Assembly: GCF_024758705.1 (NCBI RefSeq)
Contig: NZ_CP096971.1
Location: forward strand, 2,356,001-2,420,000
Origin: Sphingomonas sp. SUN019
GTDB taxonomy: Bacteria; Pseudomonadota; Alphaproteobacteria; Sphingomonadales; Sphingomonadaceae
Direction: 5' to 3'
Length of the DNA: 64,000 bases
Shown: in pieces, positions 17,189-26,620 of the stretch
Position numbering within the stretch: the stretch's first letter is position 1
Layout of the letters: every line of letters starts with the position of its first letter
Program-made: the position numbers and the translations under genes
The notes under the pieces: model-generated
Told to the model about the DNA's origin: nothing
Database searches by the model: none
Seen by the model: the letters and a program-made list of their open reading frames with translations, nothing else

Positions 17189-18889
17189 TCAGTCGGTCGG
17201 ATATCCGGCCGACCGCACCTCTGCGACCAGATCCTTGCGACTGAGTTTCCCGATCATCGTCTTGGGCATTGCACCCCGCACGATCACCGCGTCGACGCGT
17301 TCGTGCTTGCCGACCTGCGGGTTGAGCCAGGTCTTCAGCGTGACGCCGTCGATCTCCGCATCGTCGGCCAGCGTGACATAGGCGCGCGGGGCTTCGCCGC
17401 GATATGCGTCGGGGACGCCGATGACCAGCGCCTCGCGCACCGCGGGGTGGGTGTAGAGGATGTTCTCGATCCGGCTTGGGAAGACCTTGAACCCGGCGAC
17501 CGCGATCATATCCTTCAACCGGTCGACGATGGCGACGAACCCGTCCGCGTCGATCGTCGCGACATCGCCGGTGCGCAGCCAGCGCGTGCCGTCGGCGTCG
17601 ATTGCGAAGCTGTCCACGTCGGCTTCGGGGCGGTTCCAATATCCCGCCATCACCTGCGGTCCCGCGGCGACGAGTTCGCCGGGTTCGCCCGGCGGCGGGG
17701 GCCGCGTCGGGTCTTCCTTGTCGAGCAGTTTCAGGCGAGTCGCGGGGAGCGGCTGGCCGATCGTGCCGGGCTTGCCGGGCGCGGCATAGGGGTTGGCGGT
17801 CAGCACGCCCGAGCTTTCGGACAGGCCATACCCTTCGACCAGTGTCGATCCGGTGGTCTCTTCCCAGCGTGTCTTCAGTTCGGCGGGGAGCGGCGCGCCG
17901 CCCGAGATGCAAATGCGCAGGCTCGACAAATCGGTGGTCGCGATCTTCGGGTGATCGAGCAGCGCACGGTACATCGTCGGGACGCCGGGGAGCGCGGTCG
18001 CCTTCGTCCGCGCGATCGCGGCGAGCACTTGACCCGCGTCGAAGCGTGGCAGGAGCGCGATCTGCCCGCCGTGCGCGACGGTGCGGTTCAGGACGCAGGT
18101 GTTGGCGAAGACGTGGAACAGCGGCAGCGCGCCGAGGATGCGGTCGGGCTTGTCCGGATCGGGGTCGATCGCGTTTACCTGGGCCGCGTTGGCGGTCAGG
18201 TTCGCGTGGGTCAGCATCGCGCCCTTCGGCGTGCCGGTGGTGCCGCCGGTATATTGGATCAGCGCCACGTCATGCGCGGGGTCGATGATGGCGGGCGGAA
18301 GCGCGCCGTCATTGGCGATCAGCGCGGAGAAAGCGGTGATGCGGGCGTCGCCGGGGCGCTTGGTCACTTCGCGCCCGCGGAAAAGGCGGTAGAACAAAGA
18401 CTTGGCCGGGGGCAGTGCGCCCGCGACCGATCCGACGATCAGGCCTTCCAGCGCGCTTTTCTCCAGCACCGCCAGCGCGGTCGGCAGTAGCGCGGTGGCG
18501 GACAGCGTGAACAGCAGTCGCGCGCCCGAATCCTCGACCTGCTCGCACAGTTCGTCGACCGTGTAGAGCGGCGAGAAATTGACGACCGTCGCGCCGAGCC
18601 GGAGCGCGCCGTAATGGGCGGCCAGGTAATGCGGGGCGTTGGGCAGGAACAGGCCGATGCGGTCGCCCTTGCCATAGCCTAACGCGGCCAGCCCGGTCGC
18701 GACGCGGCGCGCGCCGTCGGCTACCTCGGCGTAGGAATAGATCCGGCCGAGGAAATCGATCAGCGGGCGGTCGGCGAAGCGCGTGGTCGCCGCGTCGAAC
18801 ATCGCGGGGACGGATTGCGGCGGGAATGGCTGATCCCACGGGGTCGGATGACGATAGGCGGTGCGCCAGGCGTGCTCGGGATCGGTCAT
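17189..18889 (-). CDS. fadD: Long-chain fatty-acid--CoA ligase (AMP-binding)
   Basis: The 566-aa adenylate-forming enzyme would activate fatty acids to acyl-CoA through an acyl-AMP. The P-loop-like motif YTGGTTGTPKGAML lies near residues 216-229, EGYGLSESSG near 355, and the hinge region WLRTGDVATIDADG around 440. The C-terminal KTMIGKLSRKDL carries the catalytic lysine. The order and spacing match FadD. The ATG at 18889 starts MTDPEHAWRTAY; 12 upstream codons in frame lack similarity. It follows the small membrane protein gene at 18927-19148 on the same strand. Confidence 0.9.
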   Translation of the reverse strand: MTDPEHAWRTAYRHPTPWDQPFPPQSVPAMFDAATTRFADRPLIDFLGRIYSYAEVADGARRVATGLAALGYGKGDRIGLFLPNAPHYLAAHYGALRLGATVVNFSPLYTVDELCEQVEDSGARLLFTLSATALLPTALAVLEKSALEGLIVGSVAGALPPAKSLFYRLFRGREVTKRPGDARITAFSALIANDGALPPAIIDPAHDVALIQYTGGTTGTPKGAMLTHANLTANAAQVNAIDPDPDKPDRILGALPLFHVFANTCVLNRTVAHGGQIALLPRFDAGQVLAAIARTKATALPGVPTMYRALLDHPKIATTDLSSLRICISGGAPLPAELKTRWEETTGSTLVEGYGLSESSGVLTANPYAAPGKPGTIGQPLPATRLKLLDKEDPTRPPPPGEPGELVAAGPQVMAGYWNRPEADVDSFAIDADGTRWLRTGDVATIDADGFVAIVDRLKDMIAVAGFKVFPSRIENILYTHPAVREALVIGVPDAYRGEAPRAYVTLADDAEIDGVTLKTWLNPQVGKHERVDAVIVRGAMPKTMIGKLSRKDLVAEVRSAGYPTD

Positions 18890-18926
18890 TGACACGCGTG
18901 TAAGCAAGCGCGGTTGCGCCGGCAAG

Positions 18927-19148
18927 TCAGCGCATAATGTGCTCCGCCGCCCAGCTCGCGAGCGTCGCTGCGCCCGCGATGAGCGGCGCTGCCTCCGCCT
19001 TCATGCGCGGCGGTTCCTCGTCACTCGCGGCAATCTCGATCACGCCGATCATCGGCGTCGGATCGGGGCGGTTAGTGAGCGCGAGCAACGCGATGGCGGC
19101 GGCCGCAAAGGCGATCCGGCGACGGCGGTAATTCGGCTGCTGATCCAT
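18927..19148 (-). CDS. Small single-pass membrane protein, unknown
   Basis: This is a 73-aa open frame beginning MDQQPNYRRRRIAF, with a basic N-terminal patch followed by a hydrophobic stretch (AFAAAAIALLAL, about residues 12-24) and a second weakly hydrophobic segment near the C-terminus (AAPLIAGAATLASWAAE). The ATG at 19148 has GGGAGAA about 7 bp upstream, which decides the start over an ATG two codons earlier. No family is recognised. It ends 37 bp before fadD and could be cotranscribed. Short length leaves some doubt that it is real. Confidence 0.55.
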   Translation of the reverse strand: MDQQPNYRRRRIAFAAAAIALLALTNRPDPTPMIGVIEIAASDEEPPRMKAEAAPLIAGAATLASWAAEHIMR

Positions 19149-19199
19149 GCGCATTCTCCCGGCGGCGAGCCATAGCCGAAACCAGCCGCGCGGAAAAGA

Positions 19200-20882
19200 T
19201 CAGGCGGCGATCATCCGCCGGTCGCCGCGACGCACCCGGTCGCGTCCCGCCGCCTTCGCCGCGAACAGCGCCTGATCGGCTGCGCGGTACATCACGTTCC
19301 AGTTCGCCTCGGTGTCGAGCGGGCCGACGCAGGTGCCGAGCGACACCGTGACCGTCAGGTCGAACGGCATCCGTTCGGCGCGGACACGGTCGAGGATGCC
19401 GGTCGGCGACAGGCCAGCGCCATCGGGCACGACGATCGCGAATTCCTCGCCGCCGATCCGCGCGACCAGCGCGCCGGGCGGCACCGACATGCGCAAGGCG
19501 CGGGCGACGACGCGCAGCACCTCGTCCCCGCCATCATGGCCGAGCGTGTCGTTGACGCGCTTGAAATGATCGATGTCGGCGACGATCAGCAACTGGTCGC
19601 CTTCGCGCCCGATCGCCTCGCGCAGGAACGCGCGGCGGTTGAGCAGGCCGGTCAGCGGATCGATGTCCGCCAACAGGCGCGCGGCGATCTCCTTTTCGCG
19701 CGCCTCGTCGCGTTCGCGGGTCAGCAGCTTGATGCGGTACGCGATCGCGACGCTGGACAGCAACGCCTCCAGCGACATCGACGCGATCGTCGAATTGTCG
19801 AGCAGGAAGTTCCACGACACCAGATTGAAATTGCCCGCCACGCGCAGCGTCGACAGCGCGATCGGCGCGGCCCAGGCGACCGCGAACAGCCACAGGAAAT
19901 TGCTCCGCCGCCGCCATGCCTGCGCCAGGATCGCGAACGCCACCGCCATCAGCACGAGAAAGCTGACTGCATAGAGGCGGTCGAGCAGCCTGATCTGCCA
20001 CGGCGCGACGAACGCGAACAACGTCGACGTGCCGATCAGCAACCAGATCGCGGCGTCGTTGGCGCGCGCCAGCCAGCCGCGAAAGACGAACGATTCGAAA
20101 AAGCTGCGCGCGAAGACCAGCGCCGCCGCCGCGGCCAGCGCGAGCGACATATAATTGCTGCGCATCCGGTCGTTGTTGGGCACGTCGGGCCATAGCCAGG
20201 CCGACGCCCCCGACGAGGACAATGCATAGAGCAGCAGGCAGGCGACCATCGCGCAATAGGCGAGCTGGAACCGTCGCCTGAGCGCGACCCAGAGTGCCAG
20301 GTTGTAGACCAATAGCGCGACGCAGAGCCCGGCGAACGCGCCATAGAGTGTGCCGAGCGTCAGGTTCACGCGTGCGCTGTCGGCGGGCGTCGCGATGCGC
20401 GCGCCGACCAGGATGCCGCGCAGGTTCGCCGCGCCCTCGACCCGCCACAGCAGCCGCACCACGGGCGCGCCGCGCTGACGGATCGGCAGTTCGAAGATCG
20501 CGCCCATCTGCAATGCGCGCGCGGCGCCGCGGCCGTCCATCGTGCGGGCGTAGAGAGCGCCGTCGGCATAAGCGACGTAGAGCGTCGACCGGTCTTGCCA
20601 CAGGCTGGCGGTGCGGATCGCCGCGGCATCGCGAATCGTGACGGGGGCCGAGCGGACCCAATAATCGCCGCGGCCAAAGTTGGTTTGCGCCGTGGTGCAG
20701 TCGAAGCGACCGCGCGCCGCCAGCATCCGCGCCGGCGTGTCCCCCGCGCTGACTGGCGCGACGCACACCGCAAGCGGCGTTCCGACCAGCCCGCTTTGCG
20801 CGGCGGCTGGCGCGGACCACGCCAGAAGCCCCGCGACGAGCGCGACGATCCACCCGGCCAGTTGCGCGATCCCCCTTGGCAT
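19200..20882 (-). CDS. Membrane diguanylate cyclase with 7TM sensory module
   Basis: The 560-aa protein has an N-terminal signal/anchor (about 8-28), a periplasmic beta-rich domain (about 30-175) resembling the 7TMR-DISM extracellular module, seven hydrophobic helices (about 180-390), a short charged linker with a coiled-coil character (LLTRERDEAREKEIAARL), and a C-terminal GGDEF domain (about 400-555). The active loop is GGEEF (ARIGGEEFAIVV), a functional variant. The RxxD inhibitory site five residues upstream is absent (VPPG-ALVARI), so product inhibition at the I-site is unlikely. It would synthesise c-di-GMP in response to an external signal; the signal is unknown. Confidence 0.9.
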   Translation of the reverse strand: MPRGIAQLAGWIVALVAGLLAWSAPAAAQSGLVGTPLAVCVAPVSAGDTPARMLAARGRFDCTTAQTNFGRGDYWVRSAPVTIRDAAAIRTASLWQDRSTLYVAYADGALYARTMDGRGAARALQMGAIFELPIRQRGAPVVRLLWRVEGAANLRGILVGARIATPADSARVNLTLGTLYGAFAGLCVALLVYNLALWVALRRRFQLAYCAMVACLLLYALSSSGASAWLWPDVPNNDRMRSNYMSLALAAAAALVFARSFFESFVFRGWLARANDAAIWLLIGTSTLFAFVAPWQIRLLDRLYAVSFLVLMAVAFAILAQAWRRRSNFLWLFAVAWAAPIALSTLRVAGNFNLVSWNFLLDNSTIASMSLEALLSSVAIAYRIKLLTRERDEAREKEIAARLLADIDPLTGLLNRRAFLREAIGREGDQLLIVADIDHFKRVNDTLGHDGGDEVLRVVARALRMSVPPGALVARIGGEEFAIVVPDGAGLSPTGILDRVRAERMPFDLTVTVSLGTCVGPLDTEANWNVMYRAADQALFAAKAAGRDRVRRGDRRMIAA

Positions 20883-21037
20883 GACGGTCGTCTAGGCGGG
20901 GTGGTGCGAAGATATGGTAAAAGCGTGACACGGTCCGGTCGGCATCCTCGCGCCCCAGCCGAAGTGTTTGACGATCACGCCGGAATGCTGAAGGGCCAGG
21001 GACGGTTAGGGCCGGGGGCGGGTTGACGGACATTAGC

Positions 21038-22243
21038 ATGACGAAGGCGGGCGTATTGTTGCTGGGCGTGGCGCTCACCGGCCATACCGCGTCGGTCGCG
21101 GTGGAATCGCCAGCCGTCGCACCAGCGGTCGCCATCGTCCGGTCCGCCGAACGGCAGATTGCCGATAGCCGATTGCGCTGCCAGGTCGGGGGCGGATTGC
21201 CCACCGCCGCGATCGGCGGATTCGCGAAGATCGCCGGGACGACCGGCGGCGCGGGCTATCCCCAAATCAGAGTGACCAGCGACAAGGACAACGGCGCCGG
21301 ATCGCTGCGTGTCGCGGCGCGTGCGGCGGCGGCGGCGGGCGGTGGCCGGATCATGTTCGATCTGCCCGCCGGCGCGCGACGGATCGACCTGCAATCGACG
21401 TTGCGCCTGCCGTCCAACCTGACGCTGGACGGAGGCTGCGGCGGCGTGACGATCACGAGCGCGGGGCGATATTCGGCCTTGATGCTGGTCGATGCGAAGA
21501 ACGTCGCGATCCTGGGCCTGCGCATCCATCAGATCGGCCCGGCCGCCGCGCAAAAGGGCGATTGCATCAGCGTCCGCGGAGAAAGCGACCGCGTCTGGAT
21601 CGCCTACAATCAACTGACCCGCTGCGGCGACGGCCTGATCGACATCACCCGCGCGCCCCGCGCGGGCAGCGCGACGCGGGTGACGATCGCCTTCAACCGC
21701 TTCGCCGACCACGACAAGGCGATCGGCATCGGAACCACCGATTGCGCGCGGGACGCCGAATGCCCCGATTATGCGCATCGCCCGTGGCGCTGGAACGAGG
21801 GGATACAGGTGACGCTGCAGAACAACCTGTTCCTCAACACCGGGCAGCGCCATCCGCGCGTGTCGGGGCTGGCATTCGTCCATTTCGTCAACAATGTCGT
21901 CATCTACCGCCGCTTCCGTCGTCCGGACGGCACGCTGGGTGCGAGCTACGGGACGTTCGTCGGCAGCGGCGCGCGGGCGCTGATCGAACGCAATGTGTAC
22001 GTCAACGCGAACACCGACCGGCGCTACGCGATCTGCGCACCGGGGATCGTCACTTGTGGTGGGTCGGACGAGAAGCGGCCGAAGGCGGGCGCGATGACGA
22101 TGATCGGCAACGCCACGGTCAATGCGGTTGGTCCCACCGGTCACTCAGAAGCGGCGGCACCGCGAGTTCCGTATCAACTCGTCGGCCTTTGCGCGGACCG
22201 ATACTCAGCCGATCTGGCGCAATGTATCGAGGATCGGCTGTGA
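21038..22243 (+). CDS. Secreted right-handed beta-helix protein, pectate-lyase-like (PL1 type)
   Basis: The 401-aa protein starts with a signal peptide (MTKAGVLLLGVALTGHTASV). The mature part has the pectate lyase layout: VTSDKDNGAGSLRVAAR near the N-terminus, IMFDLPAGARRIDLQSTLRLPSNLTLDG, then GLRIHQI...GDCISVRGESDRVWIAYNQLTRCGDGLIDI, and VQNNLFLNT-like strands (here LQNNLFLNT) with RHPRV, where an arginine serves catalysis in lyases. It may cleave or bind an acidic polysaccharide. A TTG five codons upstream (21023) is an alternative start. The next gene begins within 40 bp of its stop, suggesting joint function. Confidence 0.78.
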   Translation: MTKAGVLLLGVALTGHTASVAVESPAVAPAVAIVRSAERQIADSRLRCQVGGGLPTAAIGGFAKIAGTTGGAGYPQIRVTSDKDNGAGSLRVAARAAAAAGGGRIMFDLPAGARRIDLQSTLRLPSNLTLDGGCGGVTITSAGRYSALMLVDAKNVAILGLRIHQIGPAAAQKGDCISVRGESDRVWIAYNQLTRCGDGLIDITRAPRAGSATRVTIAFNRFADHDKAIGIGTTDCARDAECPDYAHRPWRWNEGIQVTLQNNLFLNTGQRHPRVSGLAFVHFVNNVVIYRRFRRPDGTLGASYGTFVGSGARALIERNVYVNANTDRRYAICAPGIVTCGGSDEKRPKAGAMTMIGNATVNAVGPTGHSEAAAPRVPYQLVGLCADRYSADLAQCIEDRL

Positions 22244-22278
22244 TTGTGAACATAGACGTGACAAGGGAGCGGTCGCAG

Positions 22279-23829
22279 ATGCAAAGCGGTGCTGATTGCC
22301 TCGACCGAATTGATGTTGCGCATGGGAAATCTATTGTTCCGATTCAGGAAATCATTCCGCAATCCTTTATTACATCGCGACGAGTAATTCCGTATCCGGA
22401 ATCGAAAACCAATTTGGCTATAGTCGACCTTTTGTGGGAGTATCCGGTAAGCGATATAAATATTACGGGGCTACCGGAGAACGTTAAAGTTGATTGCGCG
22501 GTATCATGCAATCTGACGGAATGGCATGACGCAGATCGGTCGTTTGATAATTCGCAAGTGGCTCGATCATACCAGTTCTCTGGTAAGCTGGGCATCCGTT
22601 ATATTCGTGTCTCAGTATCAATAACTCTCGAATGGAGCAAAGCTAAGGTCGAAGTTCCGATTCTATCGAGCGATGTTATTGAGAATGAATCAAATAGATA
22701 TAAAATAGGTTCCGATAAACCTGTTTCGGTTGCTATAATCGGAACATCAAATTCAGTTATGCATTACGGATACGTAAGTACACTCGGTAACTCTAGAATA
22801 AATATCACGATAAATGCATCACTAGGATCAAGTCATCCTGTTGTTCTTCCATTCCGAAGAACAAAAATATCAAACGAGAATATCGATTTATTCATAATAG
22901 ACCTTAATGTTAACGAGCAAAATGCGTTAAACAGCGGTCACTATGACATTGAAACAACCGAAATGGTACTACGGGATCACGCGCGGTGGTGCTTTGAGAG
23001 AAAGGCTATTCCGGTTGTCCTGTTAATGCCGGAGCGGTCGGGCCTCTTGGGTCAAATACGGCCATCGGTGCCATCTGCACGCGATAACTACATCAATATA
23101 TGTAATAAAATGCGCCTACCCTACTTTGACGGGTATGAGTTTACATGGGCGCTTGCTGAAGAACTTGATCGATCTCCCGATAGTTTAATAAAAGGAGTAA
23201 ATCACCTCACGCATTTTTCTTCACAAATTCTAGGTAAAGTACTGTCTCGAGCACTAGCTACGCTCTTTGAAACTGTTTCGCTTTCCCGGAATTTGGATGA
23301 TGTAGCGCCTTTTGACTATGCTCCGGTCGCTTACCGGCGCAATATGCAAGAGCTGATAGTGCGGAAGACGGCCCTTGGTGAGGAAAGCTTCATTAGGCTC
23401 AGCGAGGGGGATTCGTTCTATGTCAGGAATGTGAGAAATTGTGAAGTGGTGGGGGTCGTTCTCAACATGTCACAGTCGCGCGGAGCATTGCGCCTATATG
23501 GCGAAAATCAACTCATCAAACAGCTATCGACGCCATTTGGCGATGGAAAGAAACCAATGATTCTTGTTTGTTGGAGTCTGACCACGCCCGTAAGGGTCGG
23601 TGATCGAGCGTTGAAAATCGCCTGCATGTCAGACGAAGGACTGGACGGGCGGATGGAGGCTACCGATCTGGCCTACAGATCAACCCCGGAAGAAGAGAAA
23701 ATCGACGTCGGCATCGAAATTTGCGGCTTCATAACACGCGGCCAGCCTGAGAGAGTTTCGATGGCCTCCACAACCGGCGCCGAGCTAAAGCTGTTCCGTA
23801 GAAGCGACCTTCGCTCCGTGCTCGCCTGA
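22279..23829 (+). CDS. Putative SGNH-hydrolase-like protein, AT-rich and probably acquired
   Basis: This is a 516-aa protein of low GC content: two hand-counted 60-bp lines (22681 and 22741) are 32% and 37% G+C against a window that is clearly above 60%. Around residue 150 VSVAIIGTSNSVMHYGY resembles the block I GDSN/GTSN serine motif of SGNH hydrolases, LFIIDLNVNE could be a core strand, and KGVNHLTHFSS around residue 310 could hold the block V histidine. This assignment is tentative. The C-terminal 200 residues are unrecognised. No signal peptide is seen. The ATG at 22279 follows AAGGGAG; ATG 22222 or GTG 22246, overlapping or abutting the lyase gene, are possible. Confidence 0.6.
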   Translation: MQSGADCLDRIDVAHGKSIVPIQEIIPQSFITSRRVIPYPESKTNLAIVDLLWEYPVSDINITGLPENVKVDCAVSCNLTEWHDADRSFDNSQVARSYQFSGKLGIRYIRVSVSITLEWSKAKVEVPILSSDVIENESNRYKIGSDKPVSVAIIGTSNSVMHYGYVSTLGNSRINITINASLGSSHPVVLPFRRTKISNENIDLFIIDLNVNEQNALNSGHYDIETTEMVLRDHARWCFERKAIPVVLLMPERSGLLGQIRPSVPSARDNYINICNKMRLPYFDGYEFTWALAEELDRSPDSLIKGVNHLTHFSSQILGKVLSRALATLFETVSLSRNLDDVAPFDYAPVAYRRNMQELIVRKTALGEESFIRLSEGDSFYVRNVRNCEVVGVVLNMSQSRGALRLYGENQLIKQLSTPFGDGKKPMILVCWSLTTPVRVGDRALKIACMSDEGLDGRMEATDLAYRSTPEEEKIDVGIEICGFITRGQPERVSMASTTGAELKLFRRSDLRSVLA

Positions 23830-23844
23830 AAACCGATACGGCAT

Positions 23845-23882
23845 CGATCACGGATACGGTTGCAACGCCAGACCCGTGATCG
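23845..23882. terminator. Hairpin in the convergent gap before clpA
   Basis: The arms CGATCACGG (23845-23853) and CCGTGATCG (23874-23882) form a perfect 9-bp stem over a 20-nt loop. It lies between two converging genes. There is no T tract, so its activity as a bidirectional terminator is uncertain. Confidence 0.4.
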
Positions 23883-23898
23883 ACGAATGATCGCTAAC

Positions 23899-26217
23899 TT
23901 ACCCAGCCTCGACCTTCTCCGTCTTCCCACCCTTCTTCTTCGGCTTCTTGGGTGCTGCGGGGACGATCTCGAACGACAGCGCGTTTTCCTTCAGCTTGAT
24001 CGTCACCTCGCCGCCGTGGACCAGCTTGCCGAACAGCAGTTCCTCGGCCAGCGGCTGTTTGATCTTTTCCTGGATCAGGCGGCCCATCGGGCGGGCGCCG
24101 TAGAGCTTGTCATAGCCCTTCTTCGTCAGCCACTCCTTCGATTCGTCGTCCAGCGCAATGTGGACGTTGCGGTCGGCGAGTTGCAGTTCGAGCTGGAGGA
24201 TGAACTTCTCCACCACCCGCGCGACGACCTCGGTGGGCAAGTAGGCGAACGGAACGATCGCATCCAGGCGGTTGCGGAATTCCGGCGTGAACATCTTCTG
24301 CACCGCCTGTTCGTCCTCGCCCTCCCGCGTGAGGTTGCCGAAGCCGACCGTCTCGCGCGCCATGTCGGACGCGCCGGCGTTCGTGGTCATGATCAGGATC
24401 GTGTTCCTGAAATCGACCGTCTTGCCGTGGTGGTCGGTCAGCTTTCCATTGTCCATCACCTGCAACAGGATGTTGAAAAGATCGGGATGCGCCTTCTCGA
24501 TCTCGTCGAGCAGCAGCACCGAATGCGGGTTCTGGTCGACCGCATCGGTCAACAGTCCGCCCTGGTCGTAGCCGACATAGCCCGGCGGCGCGCCGATCAG
24601 CCGCGAGACGCTGTGGCGTTCCATATATTCGCTCATGTCGAAGCGCTGGAGCGGGATGCCCATGATCAGCGCGAGCTGCTTCGCGACCTCGGTCTTGCCG
24701 ACGCCGGTCGGGCCGGTAAACAGGTAGTTGCCGATCGGCTTGTCGGGATCGCGCAGGCCCGCACGGCTGAGCTTGATCGCGCTGGCGAGCTTCTCGATCG
24801 CGCTGTTCTGCCCGAACACGACGCGCTTCAGGTCGGTCTCGAGCGTCGCGAGCTGCATCTTGTCGTCGCTCGACACGCTTTTCGGCGGGATGCGCGCCAT
24901 CGTGGCGATGACCTGTTCGATCTCCTTGGGCGTGATCGTCTTCTTGCGCTTGTTCGGCGCGACCAGCATCTGCATCGCGCCGACTTCGTCGATCACGTCG
25001 ATCGCCTTGTCGGGCAATTTGCGGTCGTTGATGTAGCGCGCGCTGAGTTCCACCGCCGACTTGATCGCGTCGGGAGTGTATTTCACTTTGTGGTGATCCT
25101 CGAAAGCTGAGCGGAGGCCCGCGAGGATCTTGATCGTGTCCTCGATCGTCGGTTCGTTGACGTCGATCTTCTGGAACCGGCGCAGGAGAGCGCGGTCCTT
25201 TTCGAAGTGGTTGCGGAATTCCTTGTAGGTGGTCGAACCGATGCAACGGATCGTGCCGCCCGACAGCGCAGGTTTCAGCAGGTTCGACGCGTCCATCGCG
25301 CCGCCGCTGGTTGCGCCTGCGCCGATCACGGTGTGGATCTCGTCGATGAACAGCACCGCGTGCGGCAGCTTTTCGAGTTCGTTGACGACCTGTTTCAGCC
25401 GCTCCTCGAAATCGCCGCGATAGCGCGTGCCCGCGAGGAGCGCGCCCATGTCGAGCGAGTAGATGACGGCAGGCAACAGCACCTCGGGCACGTCGCCCTC
25501 GACGATCTTCCGCGCGAGGCCTTCGGCGATCGCGGTCTTACCCACGCCGGGATCGCCGACGTAGAGCGGGTTGTTCTTCGACCGGCGGCACAGGATCTGC
25601 ACCGTGCGGTCGACCTCCGGCCCGCGGCCGATCAGCGGATCGACCTTCCCGGCCTTCGCCTTTTCGTTGAGGTCGACGCAAAATTGCTTGAGCGCGCTTT
25701 CGCCCTTGCCCTTGTCCGTGGCCTTTTCCTTCTTCTCTTCCTCGGCGCCCTTCGGCGTGGCGGCTTCGGTCGGCTGGTTGCCCTTGCCGACGCCGTGGCT
25801 GATGAAGCTGACCGCATCCAGGCGGCTCATGTCCTGCTGCTGCAGGAAATAGACGGCGTAGCTTTCGCGTTCGCTGAACAGCGCCACCAGCACGTTCGCG
25901 CCGGTCACCTCGTCGCGGCCCGACGACTGGACGTGCAGGATCGCGCGCTGAACGACACGCTGGAAGCCGCTGGTGGGTGACGGATCGGTCTGCGCCTCGA
26001 CCTTTAGCGCGCCGAGTTCGGTGTCGAGGTAATGCGCAACGGTCGATTTCAGCTCGCCCGTGTCGACCCCGCAGGAGGCCATCACCTGGCTGGCGTGTTC
26101 GTCGTCGATCAGCGCGAGCAGGAGGTGTTCGAGCGTCGCATATTCGTGACGGCGCGAGGATGCGGCCTCGAGCGCCTTGTGCAGCGTGGATTCGAGGGCG
26201 CTGGCGAAGGAAGGCAT
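23899..26217 (-). CDS. clpA: ATP-dependent Clp protease ATP-binding subunit ClpA
   Basis: The 772-aa AAA+ unfoldase feeds substrates to ClpP. Residues about 1-145 form the Clp N-domain (FASALESTLHKALEAA, YATLEHLLLAL). D1 has Walker A GDPGVGKTAI near 215 and Walker B VLFIDEIH. D2 has Walker A GPTGVGKTEVAK near 503 and LLLDEIEKAHPD. A charged linker (KGAEEEKKEKATDKGKGE) separates the N-domain and D1, and the C-terminus ends in a lysine-rich tail (PKKPKKKGGK). It is ClpA rather than ClpB, since there is no long M-domain. clpS, which often sits just upstream, is not adjacent here. Confidence 0.95.
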   Translation of the reverse strand: MPSFASALESTLHKALEAASSRRHEYATLEHLLLALIDDEHASQVMASCGVDTGELKSTVAHYLDTELGALKVEAQTDPSPTSGFQRVVQRAILHVQSSGRDEVTGANVLVALFSERESYAVYFLQQQDMSRLDAVSFISHGVGKGNQPTEAATPKGAEEEKKEKATDKGKGESALKQFCVDLNEKAKAGKVDPLIGRGPEVDRTVQILCRRSKNNPLYVGDPGVGKTAIAEGLARKIVEGDVPEVLLPAVIYSLDMGALLAGTRYRGDFEERLKQVVNELEKLPHAVLFIDEIHTVIGAGATSGGAMDASNLLKPALSGGTIRCIGSTTYKEFRNHFEKDRALLRRFQKIDVNEPTIEDTIKILAGLRSAFEDHHKVKYTPDAIKSAVELSARYINDRKLPDKAIDVIDEVGAMQMLVAPNKRKKTITPKEIEQVIATMARIPPKSVSSDDKMQLATLETDLKRVVFGQNSAIEKLASAIKLSRAGLRDPDKPIGNYLFTGPTGVGKTEVAKQLALIMGIPLQRFDMSEYMERHSVSRLIGAPPGYVGYDQGGLLTDAVDQNPHSVLLLDEIEKAHPDLFNILLQVMDNGKLTDHHGKTVDFRNTILIMTTNAGASDMARETVGFGNLTREGEDEQAVQKMFTPEFRNRLDAIVPFAYLPTEVVARVVEKFILQLELQLADRNVHIALDDESKEWLTKKGYDKLYGARPMGRLIQEKIKQPLAEELLFGKLVHGGEVTIKLKENALSFEIVPAAPKKPKKKGGKTEKVEAG

Positions 26218-26348
26218 TTACGTTACTCCTGTCGGGCCGCATAACGACGCGTGGCCCTTTCCAACTATGTCGGAATTGGATGGCCCCGCATCAAGCGCTG
26301 GGGCTTCGCACCGGTGGCGATGTGCTCGCTGGACCGATGCACCAGCGT

Positions 26349-26546
26349 TCACGACTTGAATAACTGATCAGCGCTTGCGCGATGGTTAACGGCGCCTTCA
26401 ATTTTTCGTCGGGTGCGCTCGATCTCGCTTTCCAGCGCACGGACGCGAGCCTCGAGTTCGGCGACCGACAGGCGATCGAGATCCTCGCGCAGCAAGGCGG
26501 GCAGGGGATCGTCGGGCCGAGGCCCCAGGATATCGTCCAGGTCCAC
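26349..26546 (-). CDS. DUF1192 family protein
   Basis: The 65-aa protein has the DUF1192 pattern: an acidic start DLDDILGPRPDDPLPAL, then LSVAELEARVRALESEIERTRRKIEG as a helical coiled-coil, and a C-terminal NHRASADQLFKS. This small family is widespread in Alphaproteobacteria and has no established function. I use the GTG at 26546 because homologous proteins begin at this MDLDDIL point; the frame is open 25 codons further without similarity. It is divergent from the quinone oxidoreductase gene with 74 bp between starts. Confidence 0.8.
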   Translation of the reverse strand: MDLDDILGPRPDDPLPALLREDLDRLSVAELEARVRALESEIERTRRKIEGAVNHRASADQLFKS

Positions 26547-26620
26547 GATACGCAGCGTTGACCGCTGCAGGTGCGAAGTCAATAAGCGCCCAGCGAATTG
26601 CGGCGAACGGGGGGCTGCCA

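Noticed and set aside
21562..22278. N-terminal extension of the AT-rich SGNH-like gene back into the lyase gene
   Set aside because: The overlapped part is in the GC-rich lyase gene, in another frame, and reads as Arg-rich out-of-frame sequence.
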